NCBI RefSeq assembly: GCF_014203755.1 | Contig: NZ_JACHJS010000001.1 | Location: 6,448,001-6,512,000 of the forward strand | DNA from: Saccharothrix violaceirubra | GTDB taxonomy: Bacteria; Actinomycetota; Actinomycetes; Mycobacteriales; Pseudonocardiaceae | DNA length: 64,000 nt | Reading direction: 5' to 3' | Shown: in pieces, positions 25,566 through 34,084 of the stretch | Layout: each line of letters begins with the position of its first letter | Position numbering within the stretch: the first letter of the stretch is position 1 | The notes under the pieces: generated by a model | Databases searched by the model: none | Told to the model about the DNA's origin: nothing | The model's input: only the letters and a program-made list of their open reading frames with translations | Made by a program: the position numbers and the translations under genes

Positions 25566-28324
25566 GTGTCCTCCCCGGTGTCGAACGGGATCACGACCTG
25601 CGGCCGGGCGGGCGCGAACCGGTCGAAGAACAGGCCGCGCCGGGGACGCGGCGACCAGCTCAGCACCTGCTCGGGACCGAACGGCACGAGTTCCTTGCCC
25701 TGCACGTCGAACGCCACCCACGCGCCGATGTCGTCGTAGACGCCGGGCGAGAGGCTGTTCTTGAGCCGCTGCACGCCACGCCACCAGCCCAGCACATGCG
25801 TCCGGTTCTCCGGGCCGTGCTTGAGGACCGTGCGCAGTCTGTCCACTCCGGACACTTTCGCGTCGTCCTTGTGCTCCAGGAACGTGTGCCCGCCGTCGAC
25901 CGCGTAGACGATCACGTAGTGCGGCCGCAGCGCCGAACCCTCGCCCTTGAGCCGTTCCTGCAACTCCCCGGCCTTCTCGACCAGGAACTTGTCGCGGAAC
26001 TCCCCCATCGGGACCTTCTTGGCCTCGTACCCCAGGTCGTCGAGCTGTTTGTGCAGCTTCTCCGCGTACGGCTCGGCGTCGTCGGCGAAGCACGCGATCG
26101 TGAACCGCGCCTCGGCCTTGCCGTGCTGCTGCGCCAACGACAACGCGGCACCGCGCAGCACGCCCGCCGCGTCCTCGGCCAACGACCCGATCACCGCGAT
26201 GTTGCGCCCCGGCGCGCTGGGGAACCGCACCTGCGCCGCACTGCCCGCCACGTCGATCACCTGACCCAGCAGCACGGTCGGGTTGGACGCGCCCGGCCGC
26301 AGCGCGCGGAAGTCCGGCAGGTCCTGCAGCACGGGCACCTTGCTGCCGTCGAACAGGATCGGCTCGGTCAGCTCCGGCGGCCGGACCTGGTGCAGCTCGG
26401 TCTGGAGCAGGTCGAACGTGCCGCGCGTGGTCGCGTCCGGCACGCGCGCGATCGCGTTGCCCGGCCGCACGCCCGACTCGTGGTTGACCACGGCGTGCCA
26501 CCGCGGCAGCTCGACGGCCGCGTCGTTCTGCGGCTCGGCCAGCACGCGCCGCGCCTTGGGCAGCGCGATGCGCACGGTGAACTGCTCGAAGATCGCGGCC
26601 TTGCCCCAGAACCCCTCGATGCCGGACACGTCCTGGCTCGACAGCACCAGGTGGATGCCCTGCGACCGGCCGCGCCGGGCCACGTCCTCCAGCAGCTGCG
26701 TGGCCTGGGAGGTGACCTGGTCGCGTTCGGCGAACAGGTACTGGAACTCGTCGATCACCGCGACGATCCGCGGCCACCGGCCCTCCGGGTCCTCCTCGCG
26801 CAACTGCTCCAGCTTGGTGACCTCGTGCCGCTTGGCCGCGTCCGCCCGTCGGCGCATCTCGTCGGACAGGAACCGCAGCAGGGCCACGCCGAACTCGCGG
26901 TCGGTGTTGACGTTCACGCCGACCAGGCGCGCGTGCGGCAGCCAGCTCGGGTCCTTGCGGCCCGGCGCGAACTGCGCGAACGACACGCCCTCCTTGAAGT
27001 CCAGCAGGTACAGCTCCAGCTCGTCCGGCGCGTACCGGGCGGCCAGGCTGCCCAGCAGGGCGTACAGGAAGTTCGTCTTGCCCGACCCGCTCGGCCCGCC
27101 GATCAACGCGTGCGGCGACGTGTCGCCGAGCACCACGGGCACCGGCTCGCCGTCGTCGAAGCCGACCGGCGCGGCGACCCGGGCCGAGGAGTCCTCCTGC
27201 CAGTACCGGTCCGGCAGCAGGTCGGCGAACGTGCTCATCCGGGTCCGCCGGTTCTCCCGCTCCTCGGCGATCACCGCGCACGCGCGCGGCACGAGCGTGC
27301 GGTCGAACGGCGCGTCCAGCGTCACGGTCACGTGCCGTCCGGTCATCGTGCACGACGCCGACCCGTCGGCCGCGATGGTGACGGTCTCGATCGGCGAGTT
27401 CACCGTGACCGGGATGTCGACGAGGAAGAGCTGGATGCCGCACGCCAACCCGTTGCGCGCCACCCGTTGCAGCTGTTGCTGGTGCTCTTCCTTCAACGCC
27501 TTGCGGTTGCCGAACAGCACGGCGATCCGCCACGGCTCGGTGCGCCGCCCGCCCGCCGCGCCGACCGACTGGTGACCCTGCACCAGCACGCCCGTGTGCA
27601 CGCGGCGGATGTGGTCGGACAACTCGTCGAGCAGCTCGTGCAGCCGTTTGGGGTCGTGCACGGTCAGCAGACCGGCGCGGGTCAGCGGGTAGAGGCCGGG
27701 CAGGGCGCCGGTGAGCTGGTTGACGTCCCACACGTGCACCTGCACGAGGCCGGGCGCGAAATGGCTCAGCACGCGCAGCAGCAGGTTCTCCACGAGCGCG
27801 TCGGCCGCCGCCCGGCCCTCCGGCGCCGAGGCGATGTGCAGGTGCGCCCGGTCCAGCAGCGGCACGGCCACCGGGAACGACTGGTGCTCGGGCGCGGACC
27901 GCACGACACCCGTGCCGATCCGCCACAGCTCGGGGACGCCGTCGCTGCCGTCGGCCGTGCCCGGTGTGCCCAGCCACGCCTGCGGCGGGCGGGACGCCGC
28001 CCCCGTGCCGACCTCGTCGACCAGCGCGGTCAGCCGGTCGGGTCCGCGTTCCGACCACTCGCGGAACGCCTCGACCCGGTCCAGCAGCGCGCGGGCGACC
28101 TGCGGCGCGAACGCCGGGTTGCCCAGCACCGCGGCCATGGCCGGGTCCTCCAGGGCGCGGTCGATCCCGCCGCCGCGCACCATGACCTCGACCATGTCGC
28201 GGGCCCGGTCCTCGGCGATCAGCCGCTGTTCGCGCGCGGCGTTGCCCAGCGCGGCGGCCACCGCGCCGTGGAAGGCGCCGAACGACTTCTCGATGCGCCG
28301 CTTGCGATCGTCCCGCCTGGCCAC
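25562..28324 (-). CDS. FtsK/EccC-like ATPase with one canonical and two degenerate ATPase modules
   Basis: The 920-residue protein begins with a helical N-terminus (1-140). Residues about 148-350 look like a degenerate FtsK-fold module without a P-loop. The central module (390-630) has Walker A GGPSGSGKT (409-417), FKEGVSFAQFAPG, Walker B VAVIDEFQYLF (about 521-531) and QGIHLVLSSQDV, all as in FtsK/EccC proteins. Residues about 660-890 form a third module with a degraded loop (GSLAEDAAGVLRG). This three-module plan recalls EccC of type VII secretion, but no transmembrane segment is present. It would move DNA or protein; the substrate is unknown. It lies one base after the 83-residue gene and overlaps the next by four. 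Confidence 0.9.
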   Translation of the reverse strand: MARRDDRKRRIEKSFGAFHGAVAAALGNAAREQRLIAEDRARDMVEVMVRGGGIDRALEDPAMAAVLGNPAFAPQVARALLDRVEAFREWSERGPDRLTALVDEVGTGAASRPPQAWLGTPGTADGSDGVPELWRIGTGVVRSAPEHQSFPVAVPLLDRAHLHIASAPEGRAAADALVENLLLRVLSHFAPGLVQVHVWDVNQLTGALPGLYPLTRAGLLTVHDPKRLHELLDELSDHIRRVHTGVLVQGHQSVGAAGGRRTEPWRIAVLFGNRKALKEEHQQQLQRVARNGLACGIQLFLVDIPVTVNSPIETVTIAADGSASCTMTGRHVTVTLDAPFDRTLVPRACAVIAEERENRRTRMSTFADLLPDRYWQEDSSARVAAPVGFDDGEPVPVVLGDTSPHALIGGPSGSGKTNFLYALLGSLAARYAPDELELYLLDFKEGVSFAQFAPGRKDPSWLPHARLVGVNVNTDREFGVALLRFLSDEMRRRADAAKRHEVTKLEQLREEDPEGRWPRIVAVIDEFQYLFAERDQVTSQATQLLEDVARRGRSQGIHLVLSSQDVSGIEGFWGKAAIFEQFTVRIALPKARRVLAEPQNDAAVELPRWHAVVNHESGVRPGNAIARVPDATTRGTFDLLQTELHQVRPPELTEPILFDGSKVPVLQDLPDFRALRPGASNPTVLLGQVIDVAGSAAQVRFPSAPGRNIAVIGSLAEDAAGVLRGAALSLAQQHGKAEARFTIACFADDAEPYAEKLHKQLDDLGYEAKKVPMGEFRDKFLVEKAGELQERLKGEGSALRPHYVIVYAVDGGHTFLEHKDDAKVSGVDRLRTVLKHGPENRTHVLGWWRGVQRLKNSLSPGVYDDIGAWVAFDVQGKELVPFGPEQVLSWSPRPRRGLFFDRFAPARPQVVIPFDTGEDT

Positions 28325-28325
28325 G

Positions 28326-28577
28326 TCACAGCTCCGCGGACAGTCGTCGGACGAGTTCCTGGCTCACGACGATCAGCTCCAACTCGTCGGCGAACCGCTC
28401 CCGCGCCGTGACGAACCCGGCCGGGACCAGGTCCTCGCCGCTGGTGGCGTCCACCTCGGCGAGCAGCTCCAGCGCCTCGTCCAGCGCGGTCTGCGCCTCG
28501 CGCACGCACCGGTAGACGTCGCCGAGCAGCTCGCAGCCCTGTTCGAGCCGGAGCTTGACCTCGCCGACCGACGTCAC
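28326..28577 (-). CDS. Small helical protein of FtsK-like operon, 83 residues
   Basis: The protein is almost entirely helical by composition (MTSVGEVKLRLEQGCELLGD ... ALDEALELLAEVD ... ELIVVSQELVRRLSAEL) and acidic. Size and likely helical hairpin recall type VII (WXG100) partners, but no W-x-G turn is present. It overlaps the 86-residue gene by four bases and is separated from the ATPase by one base. Confidence 0.82.
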   Translation of the reverse strand: MTSVGEVKLRLEQGCELLGDVYRCVREAQTALDEALELLAEVDATSGEDLVPAGFVTARERFADELELIVVSQELVRRLSAEL

Positions 28578-28834
28578 AGCCTGGCGCTGATGTTCTCGGC
28601 CTGGGAGATGCCGTTGGCCAGGAACTTCTGGAGGTCGTCCACGCCGTTGGCGACCTCGGCGAACTGGGCGTTCGCCTGGTCCACGTCGGCCTGGTCGCTG
28701 CCCTCTGTCGCCTGGCTGAGCAACGCCTGCGCGTCCTTGGCCAGATCGGCGGCCTGTTGCAGGGCAGCGGCGCTCTGGCCCGCCTTGTCGACGGCCTGGG
28801 CGATCGCGGCACGGACCTCTTCAATGCTGGCCAT
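28574..28834 (-). CDS. Small helical protein, first gene of FtsK-like operon, 86 residues
   Basis: The Ala/Gln-rich protein (MASIEEVRAAIAQAVDKAGQ ...) forms a predicted helical hairpin and ends FLANGISQAENISARL. It has the size and fold expected for a WXG100-like secreted protein but lacks Trp entirely. GGAGG five bases before the ATG is the best ribosome-binding site in the operon, so this product may be the most abundant. It is the likely partner or cargo of the ATPase. Confidence 0.84.
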   Translation of the reverse strand: MASIEEVRAAIAQAVDKAGQSAAALQQAADLAKDAQALLSQATEGSDQADVDQANAQFAEVANGVDDLQKFLANGISQAENISARL

Positions 28835-28955
28835 GTCGCCTCCTGTGCAGAGATTCCCGTAGTTGAAGTAGTACCGAAAGTTTCGCGCTTGACAAGCAAG
28901 ATCGGCTGACCGGGTGGCGTTCGGAATCCACTCGATCGGGGCAGCTGCCGAACAC

Positions 28956-29762
28956 CTAGTCGGGCTCCGTCCACACGAATGCCGACGCGGGTGTCGCGGT
29001 GAGTTCCAACGCCGCGATGCCCCCGGTCGGCACGGGTGTCGCCGACCAGCGCACGACGGTGGACTCGCCCTCCCGGGTCGGCGCGGACCACCCCGGACGG
29101 CCCAGTGACGCGACCGCGTCCAGTAGCGCGACCGCGGGCGGATCGATGCTCGTGCCGAGATCGACATGCACGCTCAGTAGATCCCCCCGTGGCGCCACCC
29201 GGGTGATCTTGCCACTGCGGGCGACCCGGCTGGCTACCGCCCGCGCCTGCCATTCGGCACCCGCGGCGCGGTCCGTGGCCACGTCGACCCTCAGCAGCAA
29301 CCGGGTACCCGGTTCGGGTTGCGGCCCCACGTCGGGTTCGGCGGCCGGTTCGGGTTCCCGGTATTGCGGGTCCCCGCCGGCCCACGCCTCGACCAGGAGC
29401 CGTTCGGCGCCGGGCACGAGCGGGTCGAGCACGTCCGGGTCGTCGAGCACGGTCCACGCGGTGGGCGGCTCGCAGGAGATCCGCGGCGCGGGGAAGCCGA
29501 GGTCGCGCACAAACCCGCGCACCGCACGGGCGAGCCCGGCGGCCACGTTCTCCGGCACGCGCTGCCCGCTGTCGATGGCCAACGTCAACGACCAGCAGCC
29601 GGGTTCCTCGTCCGAGCAGTCGCCGACCCGCAGCACGCGACCGCCGACCCGGTCGAGCAGACGCGCGCACGCGGCGCGTGCCCGTGCCGCACCGTCGGCC
29701 GCGACCACCGCCGTGATCACCAGTTCGAGGTCTTCTCCCACCATCGCACCGGGATTGTCCAT
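28956..29762 (-). CDS. Protein of unknown function with two related halves, upstream of FtsK-like operon
   Basis: The 268-residue protein appears to have two similar alpha/beta lobes. The first begins DLELVITAVVAADGAARARA and the second RLLLRVDVATDRAAGAEWQA; each continues with a strand ending in Val/Thr-rich sequence. They are joined by a Pro/Glu-rich linker (EPEPAAEPDVGPQPEP). The second lobe is followed by VVRWSATPVPTGG. No catalytic motif is visible. The ATG at 29762 has no clear ribosome-binding site; an ATG at 29744 is an alternative. A 121-base gap with no obvious terminator separates it from the ATPase operon, so co-expression is possible. Confidence 0.7.
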   Translation of the reverse strand: MDNPGAMVGEDLELVITAVVAADGAARARAACARLLDRVGGRVLRVGDCSDEEPGCWSLTLAIDSGQRVPENVAAGLARAVRGFVRDLGFPAPRISCEPPTAWTVLDDPDVLDPLVPGAERLLVEAWAGGDPQYREPEPAAEPDVGPQPEPGTRLLLRVDVATDRAAGAEWQARAVASRVARSGKITRVAPRGDLLSVHVDLGTSIDPPAVALLDAVASLGRPGWSAPTREGESTVVRWSATPVPTGGIAALELTATPASAFVWTEPD

Positions 29763-30023
29763 CAGGCAGGTGAACGGCGGGCGATCCACCCGGCTCCCTG
29801 CGCCGTTCGCCGCCGTGCGGCTGGTCGGTACGCAGCACGTCGTCTTACCGACGCGTGGGCGGGGCCTGGTGTGCACACCAGGGGATCGGCCGGACCCCCG
29901 GCGGACGTTTCCGGAAGGCGGGACGTTCGGTGGTCGCGGGCCGATCGGACACGGGCCGCGAAAGCCGACACCGGTGCCGCACCGGCCGACGCGCAAGCAA
30001 GCCGCCGCCCGACCGGCCCCCCG

Positions 30024-30782
30024 CTAGACGACCCGCCGCACGAACGACACCAGGTCCGCCAACACCTCGTCGCGGTTGGTCTCGTTGAGCACCTCGTGCC
30101 GGGCGCCGGGGTAGATGCGCTCCTCGAAGCGCAGGCCGCGGATGCGATCGGTGCCCGTGCGGGTGTCCGACACCGGCACGATCCGGTCGTCGGCGCCGTG
30201 CAGCCACAACGCGGGCAGGTGTTCCAAGGCCGGACCGAAGTTCACCTCGTCCAGCGCGTGCTCGATCGTCCCCAACGTCACGTCGGGCAGGGGGCCGTGC
30301 CAGACCAGGGGGTCGGCCGCGTACCGGCGGCCGACCTCAGGATCGCGGGAGAGCAGGTCCGGGTCCACGGCGTCGTCGGGCCGGTCCAGGCCGTCCCACG
30401 CGCCGAGCAGGGGCGCGGACAGCACGAGCGCGGCCACGTCGTGGTCCTGGGCGTGGCGGACGGCGGCGAGCCCGCCGAAGGAGTGTCCGAACAGGACGGT
30501 GGGCAGGTCGGCCGCGGCCGAGGAGATCGCCGCGCCGACGTCGGCCACGATGCCCGCGAAGTCGGCCAGGACCGCACGCCGCCCTTCCGAGCGGCCGTGC
30601 CCGACCAGGTCCGGAGCCACGACCAGGGCACCGTGCGCGACCAGTTCCTCGGCGACGTGCGTGTACCGGCCGCCGTGCTCGCCGAGCCCGTGCACGAGCA
30701 CGGCGAGCCACGTGGCGTCGAGGTTCGGCCAGGTGCGCACGGACAGCTCGCCGGCGTGCCCGGGGACGTTGGACTCGATCAC
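30024..30782 (-). CDS. Alpha/beta hydrolase, monoacylglycerol-lipase-like
   Basis: The 252-residue protein has the family motif VHGLGEHGGRYTHVAEEL near residue 30, nucleophile elbow GHSFGG near 98, Asp in LHGADDRIVPV near 200 and His in YPGARHEVLNE near 230. This is the serine hydrolase layout of the YtpA/monoglyceride lipase group. It probably releases fatty acids from lipid esters in the cytoplasm. Its ATG lies just before the stop of the lipoprotein gene region, with essentially no gap. Confidence 0.92.
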   Translation of the reverse strand: MIESNVPGHAGELSVRTWPNLDATWLAVLVHGLGEHGGRYTHVAEELVAHGALVVAPDLVGHGRSEGRRAVLADFAGIVADVGAAISSAAADLPTVLFGHSFGGLAAVRHAQDHDVAALVLSAPLLGAWDGLDRPDDAVDPDLLSRDPEVGRRYAADPLVWHGPLPDVTLGTIEHALDEVNFGPALEHLPALWLHGADDRIVPVSDTRTGTDRIRGLRFEERIYPGARHEVLNETNRDEVLADLVSFVRRVV

Positions 30783-31364
30783 CTAGGCAGCGTAGAACGC
30801 GCTGATCTCGATGCGCCCACCGCCGCACACCGGGCCAAGACCCCACGCGACGGTCAGCGGCGCGGTCTCGTCGGGCGGGATGGCGGCGGCGTTCGCGGCC
30901 TCCGGCCGGCACGGGCCGTCCTGCGTCTCGTCGCCGGCCGGCACGACGGTCCAGTGCAGGTTCGCCGCGGCCGACCCGCCGGGCGCGAGCGTGACCGGCG
31001 CGGGTGCCGGGTCGGCGACGCGTTCGAGCGCGGTCGGCAGCGGCGAACCGGCGGCGTCGAGGAGCTGGAAGCCGCTGTAGCCGGTGAGCGTGCACTGGGC
31101 GGCGGAGGTGTTGGTGACGACGAACTTGGCGTACCGGTTGCCGGCGCCCGCGTCGGTGTTCTCCACCTTGCCGGTCAGGCCCGCGGCGGTGCACCGGGTG
31201 GTCACCGGCGCGATGCCCGTCGGCGTCGGCGTCGGTGTCACCGCCGAGCCGGCCGCCGGCGTGGACCCGGCGACGGTGGTCGTGCCGCTTTCGGTCGACG
31301 GACTGCCGCACGCGGTCACCGCGACCGCGAGCGCGCCGCACACGACGATGAGCCGTCGCCTCAT
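30783..31364 (-). CDS. DUF4232 lipoprotein
   Basis: The 193-residue protein has a signal peptide with lipobox (AVTACGS; Cys near residue 19), a Thr/Pro-rich linker, and a DUF4232 beta-sandwich marked by CTAAGLTGKVEN, the TNTSAAQCTLTGYSGFQLLD segment and C-terminal paired Cys. Such proteins sit on the outer face of the membrane; their role is unknown. The ATG at 31364 follows GGAGG by five bases and is preferred over the GTG six bases upstream. The stop abuts the hydrolase start, so the two are co-transcribed. Confidence 0.9.
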   Translation of the reverse strand: MRRRLIVVCGALAVAVTACGSPSTESGTTTVAGSTPAAGSAVTPTPTPTGIAPVTTRCTAAGLTGKVENTDAGAGNRYAKFVVTNTSAAQCTLTGYSGFQLLDAAGSPLPTALERVADPAPAPVTLAPGGSAAANLHWTVVPAGDETQDGPCRPEAANAAAIPPDETAPLTVAWGLGPVCGGGRIEISAFYAA

Positions 31365-31464
31365 GTCCACCTCCAGGGTCGGGGTACGAGGGGTCTACCC
31401 CATGCACGTACCCCGTCGGCGACCGGTCGGGCCGCTTCGGCGGGAATTCACCGCATCGAGCGCA

Positions 31465-32520
31465 TCACGGGTGGTTGTCGACCCAGCCGTCCGGCAGCAC
31501 GGCCATACCCTCGACCCCGCCGGTCCACAGGTAGGTCCAGCAGACCCGGCCGTCGGGCAGCGTCACGCGGACGCGGCGGTACTCGTCGCCTTCGTACTCG
31601 TCGAGCGCGGGCAGCACGTCCTCCGGGGCGTCCAGGCGCAGCACGTGGCCCGGCACGCTGCCCGCGCCCGGTCTGAGAGCCGGGTAGCCGCGCCCGGTGT
31701 CGTGCAGGGTGCCGGTGACGGTGACCGGCGTGGCCTCCACGACGTGGTCGGCCACCAGGTGCCAGCCGGACATGCCGGGCCGGAGCGTGCCGTAGACGAA
31801 GATCAGGTCCGGCCAGTCGTCGGGCGACGGGTCGCCGTGCACGGGCGTGACGTCGAGGCCGTCGGACGCGGCGGGCCGGCCGGGCTGGTAGCGGGCGCGG
31901 TGCTGCGGCACGTCGGCGCAGCGGATCGGGCGGTCGCCGTAGAGCAGGGGCATGCGGCGCTTGCCGGCGCCGGTGTAGGCGAGCACGGAGTCGACCACCG
32001 CGCCGTCGAAGAGGGTCACCTGCCCGCTGTGCACGCGGACGAGTCGGTAGCGCAGGCCCCGGCCTTCGCAGCGGTCGAGCACGCGGAGCTGTTCGGCGGT
32101 GGCGAACCACACCGCGTGCTCCTCCTCGACGCCGGGCGCGTGGGCGAGCGTGGCCGGGCGCTGCCCGTCGGACTTGCGGTGTCCGGCCGCCCAGACGGCG
32201 GACAGGTCCCGGCACTTCGCGCGGAGCACGACCGCCGGGCCGGTCAGACCCAGCTCTTCACGCAGCCAGGTGACCTTGGAGGGGTTGGCGTTGGACCCGT
32301 ACGCCAGCACGGGCATGCGGTGCGCCAAGGGCGGCTCGCCGTGGTCGGCGAGCCAGTCGTCGAGATCTCGGCCGTCCGGAGCGACCCGCCACCCGGAGTC
32401 GGTCGCGGGGTCCGGCGTGACCGGCCACCCCTCGCCGTCGAGGTGCACGAAACAGTGTCCCGGCCGAGCGCCCGGGTAGGGCTCGGCCGGGTGACTATCG
32501 TCTGTGAAGGGCTGAGTCAT
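31465..32520 (-). CDS. Tandem gamma-glutamylcyclotransferase-like (AIG2) protein
   Basis: The 351-residue protein carries two GGCT-like folds. The first has VLAYGSNANPSKVTWLREEL near residue 70, and the second has IFVYGTLRPGMSGWHL near 240. The second also shows the DEYEGDEYRRVRV strand with its conserved Glu. Single-domain AIG2 proteins are about 120-180 residues, so this is a fusion or internal duplication. It could release 5-oxoproline from gamma-glutamyl amines; which domain is active is not clear. It appears to be transcribed alone. Confidence 0.86.
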   Translation of the reverse strand: MTQPFTDDSHPAEPYPGARPGHCFVHLDGEGWPVTPDPATDSGWRVAPDGRDLDDWLADHGEPPLAHRMPVLAYGSNANPSKVTWLREELGLTGPAVVLRAKCRDLSAVWAAGHRKSDGQRPATLAHAPGVEEEHAVWFATAEQLRVLDRCEGRGLRYRLVRVHSGQVTLFDGAVVDSVLAYTGAGKRRMPLLYGDRPIRCADVPQHRARYQPGRPAASDGLDVTPVHGDPSPDDWPDLIFVYGTLRPGMSGWHLVADHVVEATPVTVTGTLHDTGRGYPALRPGAGSVPGHVLRLDAPEDVLPALDEYEGDEYRRVRVTLPDGRVCWTYLWTGGVEGMAVLPDGWVDNHP

Positions 32521-32548
32521 GGCCTCATTCTGGCAAGACTCACCTGGA

Positions 32549-32594
32549 ATTCACCCGACGTTGGTTTTCGTTTGCGCCCAGACGTCGGGTGAAT
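32549..32594. repeat. Inverted repeat between LysR gene and GGCT-like gene
   Basis: ATTCACCCGACGT at 32549-32561 and its complement at 32582-32594 form a 13-base perfect inverted repeat around 20 bases. It lies downstream of the LysR gene and immediately before the GGCT-like start. It could be a terminator for the first or an operator for the second. Confidence 0.6.
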
Positions 32595-32715
32595 CCTGCC
32601 CTTGCGAGGGTCAGTGGGGATGAGTCTTCGGTCGAAGGGGTGGGGAGGTCGGAGCTTTCGGCGTGAGGGGAACCACGTCCGGAGCTTCGGGCTACCCGCT
32701 GCGGCGGGCGGTCAA

Positions 32716-33723
32716 TCAGTTCTTCGGCGCGGACGCCTCGGCCATGAGCAAAGCGGCGTCCAGTTCCGGGTGGGCCTCCGGGTGCTTGTCCCACCACGCC
32801 TCGTACGCGGGGTTGCGGGGCAGGACCGCCTTGTACGCCTTGGCCGCGCACGCGAACACGTCGTGCGCACGCCCGGCCGCCGGTCCCTCGCGGCGGGTCG
32901 CGAGGAGCAGGTCGACCATGAGCGGCGCACCGCGCAGCGGCTTGATCACGATGCCGTCCCCGCTGCGCGACTGCGGCAACGCGAACGAGATCGCGCCGTT
33001 GGCGACCAGGGACCGGGCCGTCGACGCCTCGTTCACGTGGTGGGCGAACCGGGGCGTGAAGCCGGCGTCCGCGCAGACCGAGAAGATCTGGAGGCGGTTG
33101 CCGACCGACTCGTCCGGCGGCGACACCCAGTCGCGGTCGGCGAGCGCGGACAGGTCGACCTCGTCCTCGGCGGCCAGCGGGTCCCAGTCGGGCAGTGCGA
33201 CGAACTGCGGCTCCGAGACCAGTCTTCGTACCTCCAAACCGCGTAGTTCGCGTCGCTCCATTCCCTCGAACCGGTCGACGATGCCGAGTTGGATCTGACC
33301 GGAGACGAGGAGTTCGAGCAGCGCGGACCCGCCGGGGAGAATCTCGGTGCGGACTTCCGAGCACGGGATCGTTCTGCGCAGTTCCTCGACGAAATGTCCG
33401 AAGAACAGCGTGGGGACACCGCCCACCACGAGTGGGCCGGGTGTCCCGTCGTTGGTCGACCGCGACTTGGCCAGCGAGACCAGCTGGCCGACCTCGTCGA
33501 GCACGAGGCGGGCGGTGCCGACCACCTGCTTGCCGAGGTCCGTCGGCACCGAACCACCGGGGGTCCGGTCGAACAACTGACCGCCGACGATGCGCTCCAC
33601 GGTGCGGAGTTGGGCGCTCATCGCCGGCTGCGTGAGACCTAGCCGCGTGGCGGCTTTGGTCAGGCTGCCCTCCTCGGCGATCGCGCAGACCGCTCGGAGG
33701 TGGCGGAGTTCAAGCTCGGGCAT
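32716..33723 (-). CDS. LysR-family transcriptional regulator
   Basis: The 335-residue protein has an N-terminal winged helix (LRHLRAVCAIAEEGSLTKAA ... LTQPAMSAQLRTVERIVG), then a linker helix and a periplasmic-binding-like effector domain from about residue 95 (GPLVVGGVPTLFFGHFVEEL). A C-terminal extension of about 30 residues beyond the usual end is present. Its divergent neighbour region holds no conventional target gene within 360 bases. Confidence 0.93.
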   Translation of the reverse strand: MPELELRHLRAVCAIAEEGSLTKAATRLGLTQPAMSAQLRTVERIVGGQLFDRTPGGSVPTDLGKQVVGTARLVLDEVGQLVSLAKSRSTNDGTPGPLVVGGVPTLFFGHFVEELRRTIPCSEVRTEILPGGSALLELLVSGQIQLGIVDRFEGMERRELRGLEVRRLVSEPQFVALPDWDPLAAEDEVDLSALADRDWVSPPDESVGNRLQIFSVCADAGFTPRFAHHVNEASTARSLVANGAISFALPQSRSGDGIVIKPLRGAPLMVDLLLATRREGPAAGRAHDVFACAAKAYKAVLPRNPAYEAWWDKHPEAHPELDAALLMAEASAPKN

Positions 33724-34084
33724 AACGCTCTTCTATCCCCCTTTTGAATGAGCCGCCACCCCTTCGGGCAGTCATAGTTGTCCAAGTACCCCGATCCGGA
33801 AGAGGAAGACATGAGCCGGGCGAGCCAGATCTACTGAGAACACCAGGGCCAGACCATGGCCGTCGACCTTTCGACACCGGGTCCTGCCGGACCCGGTAGA
33901 GCGGCCCTGACCACCGTTTACGCGGGCGGTGCCAGGGGAACGCCGGGAGGGTCGATCGGGCCAGGGGGTGCGGCGGCGGACGTCCCCACCCCAGTAGCGG
34001 AGCCGTCGGTCGTGACTGCGGAGTAGCGACCGACGGCTTCGTCACGTTCTGTGGCGGTTCCCGGACTTTGGGTACGGTCGAAGC
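33724..34084. other. LysR-divergent region with short ORFs
   Basis: Opposite the LysR gene lies GAGGAAGAC followed at once by an ATG and an eight-codon ORF (MSRASQIY, 33811-33837). A 56-codon ORF (33856-34026) follows, rich in Gly, Pro and Ala, with a weak ribosome-binding site. Neither matches a family I know. The ribosome-binding site of the first is strong enough to suggest a leader peptide. No other gene is seen. Confidence 0.45.

Noticed and set aside
25796..28411. An 871-codon plus-strand frame opposite the FtsK-like gene
   Set aside because: It is an antisense frame with Arg/Val/Leu/Gln bias and no domain; the FtsK-like gene has Walker motifs and coupled neighbours.
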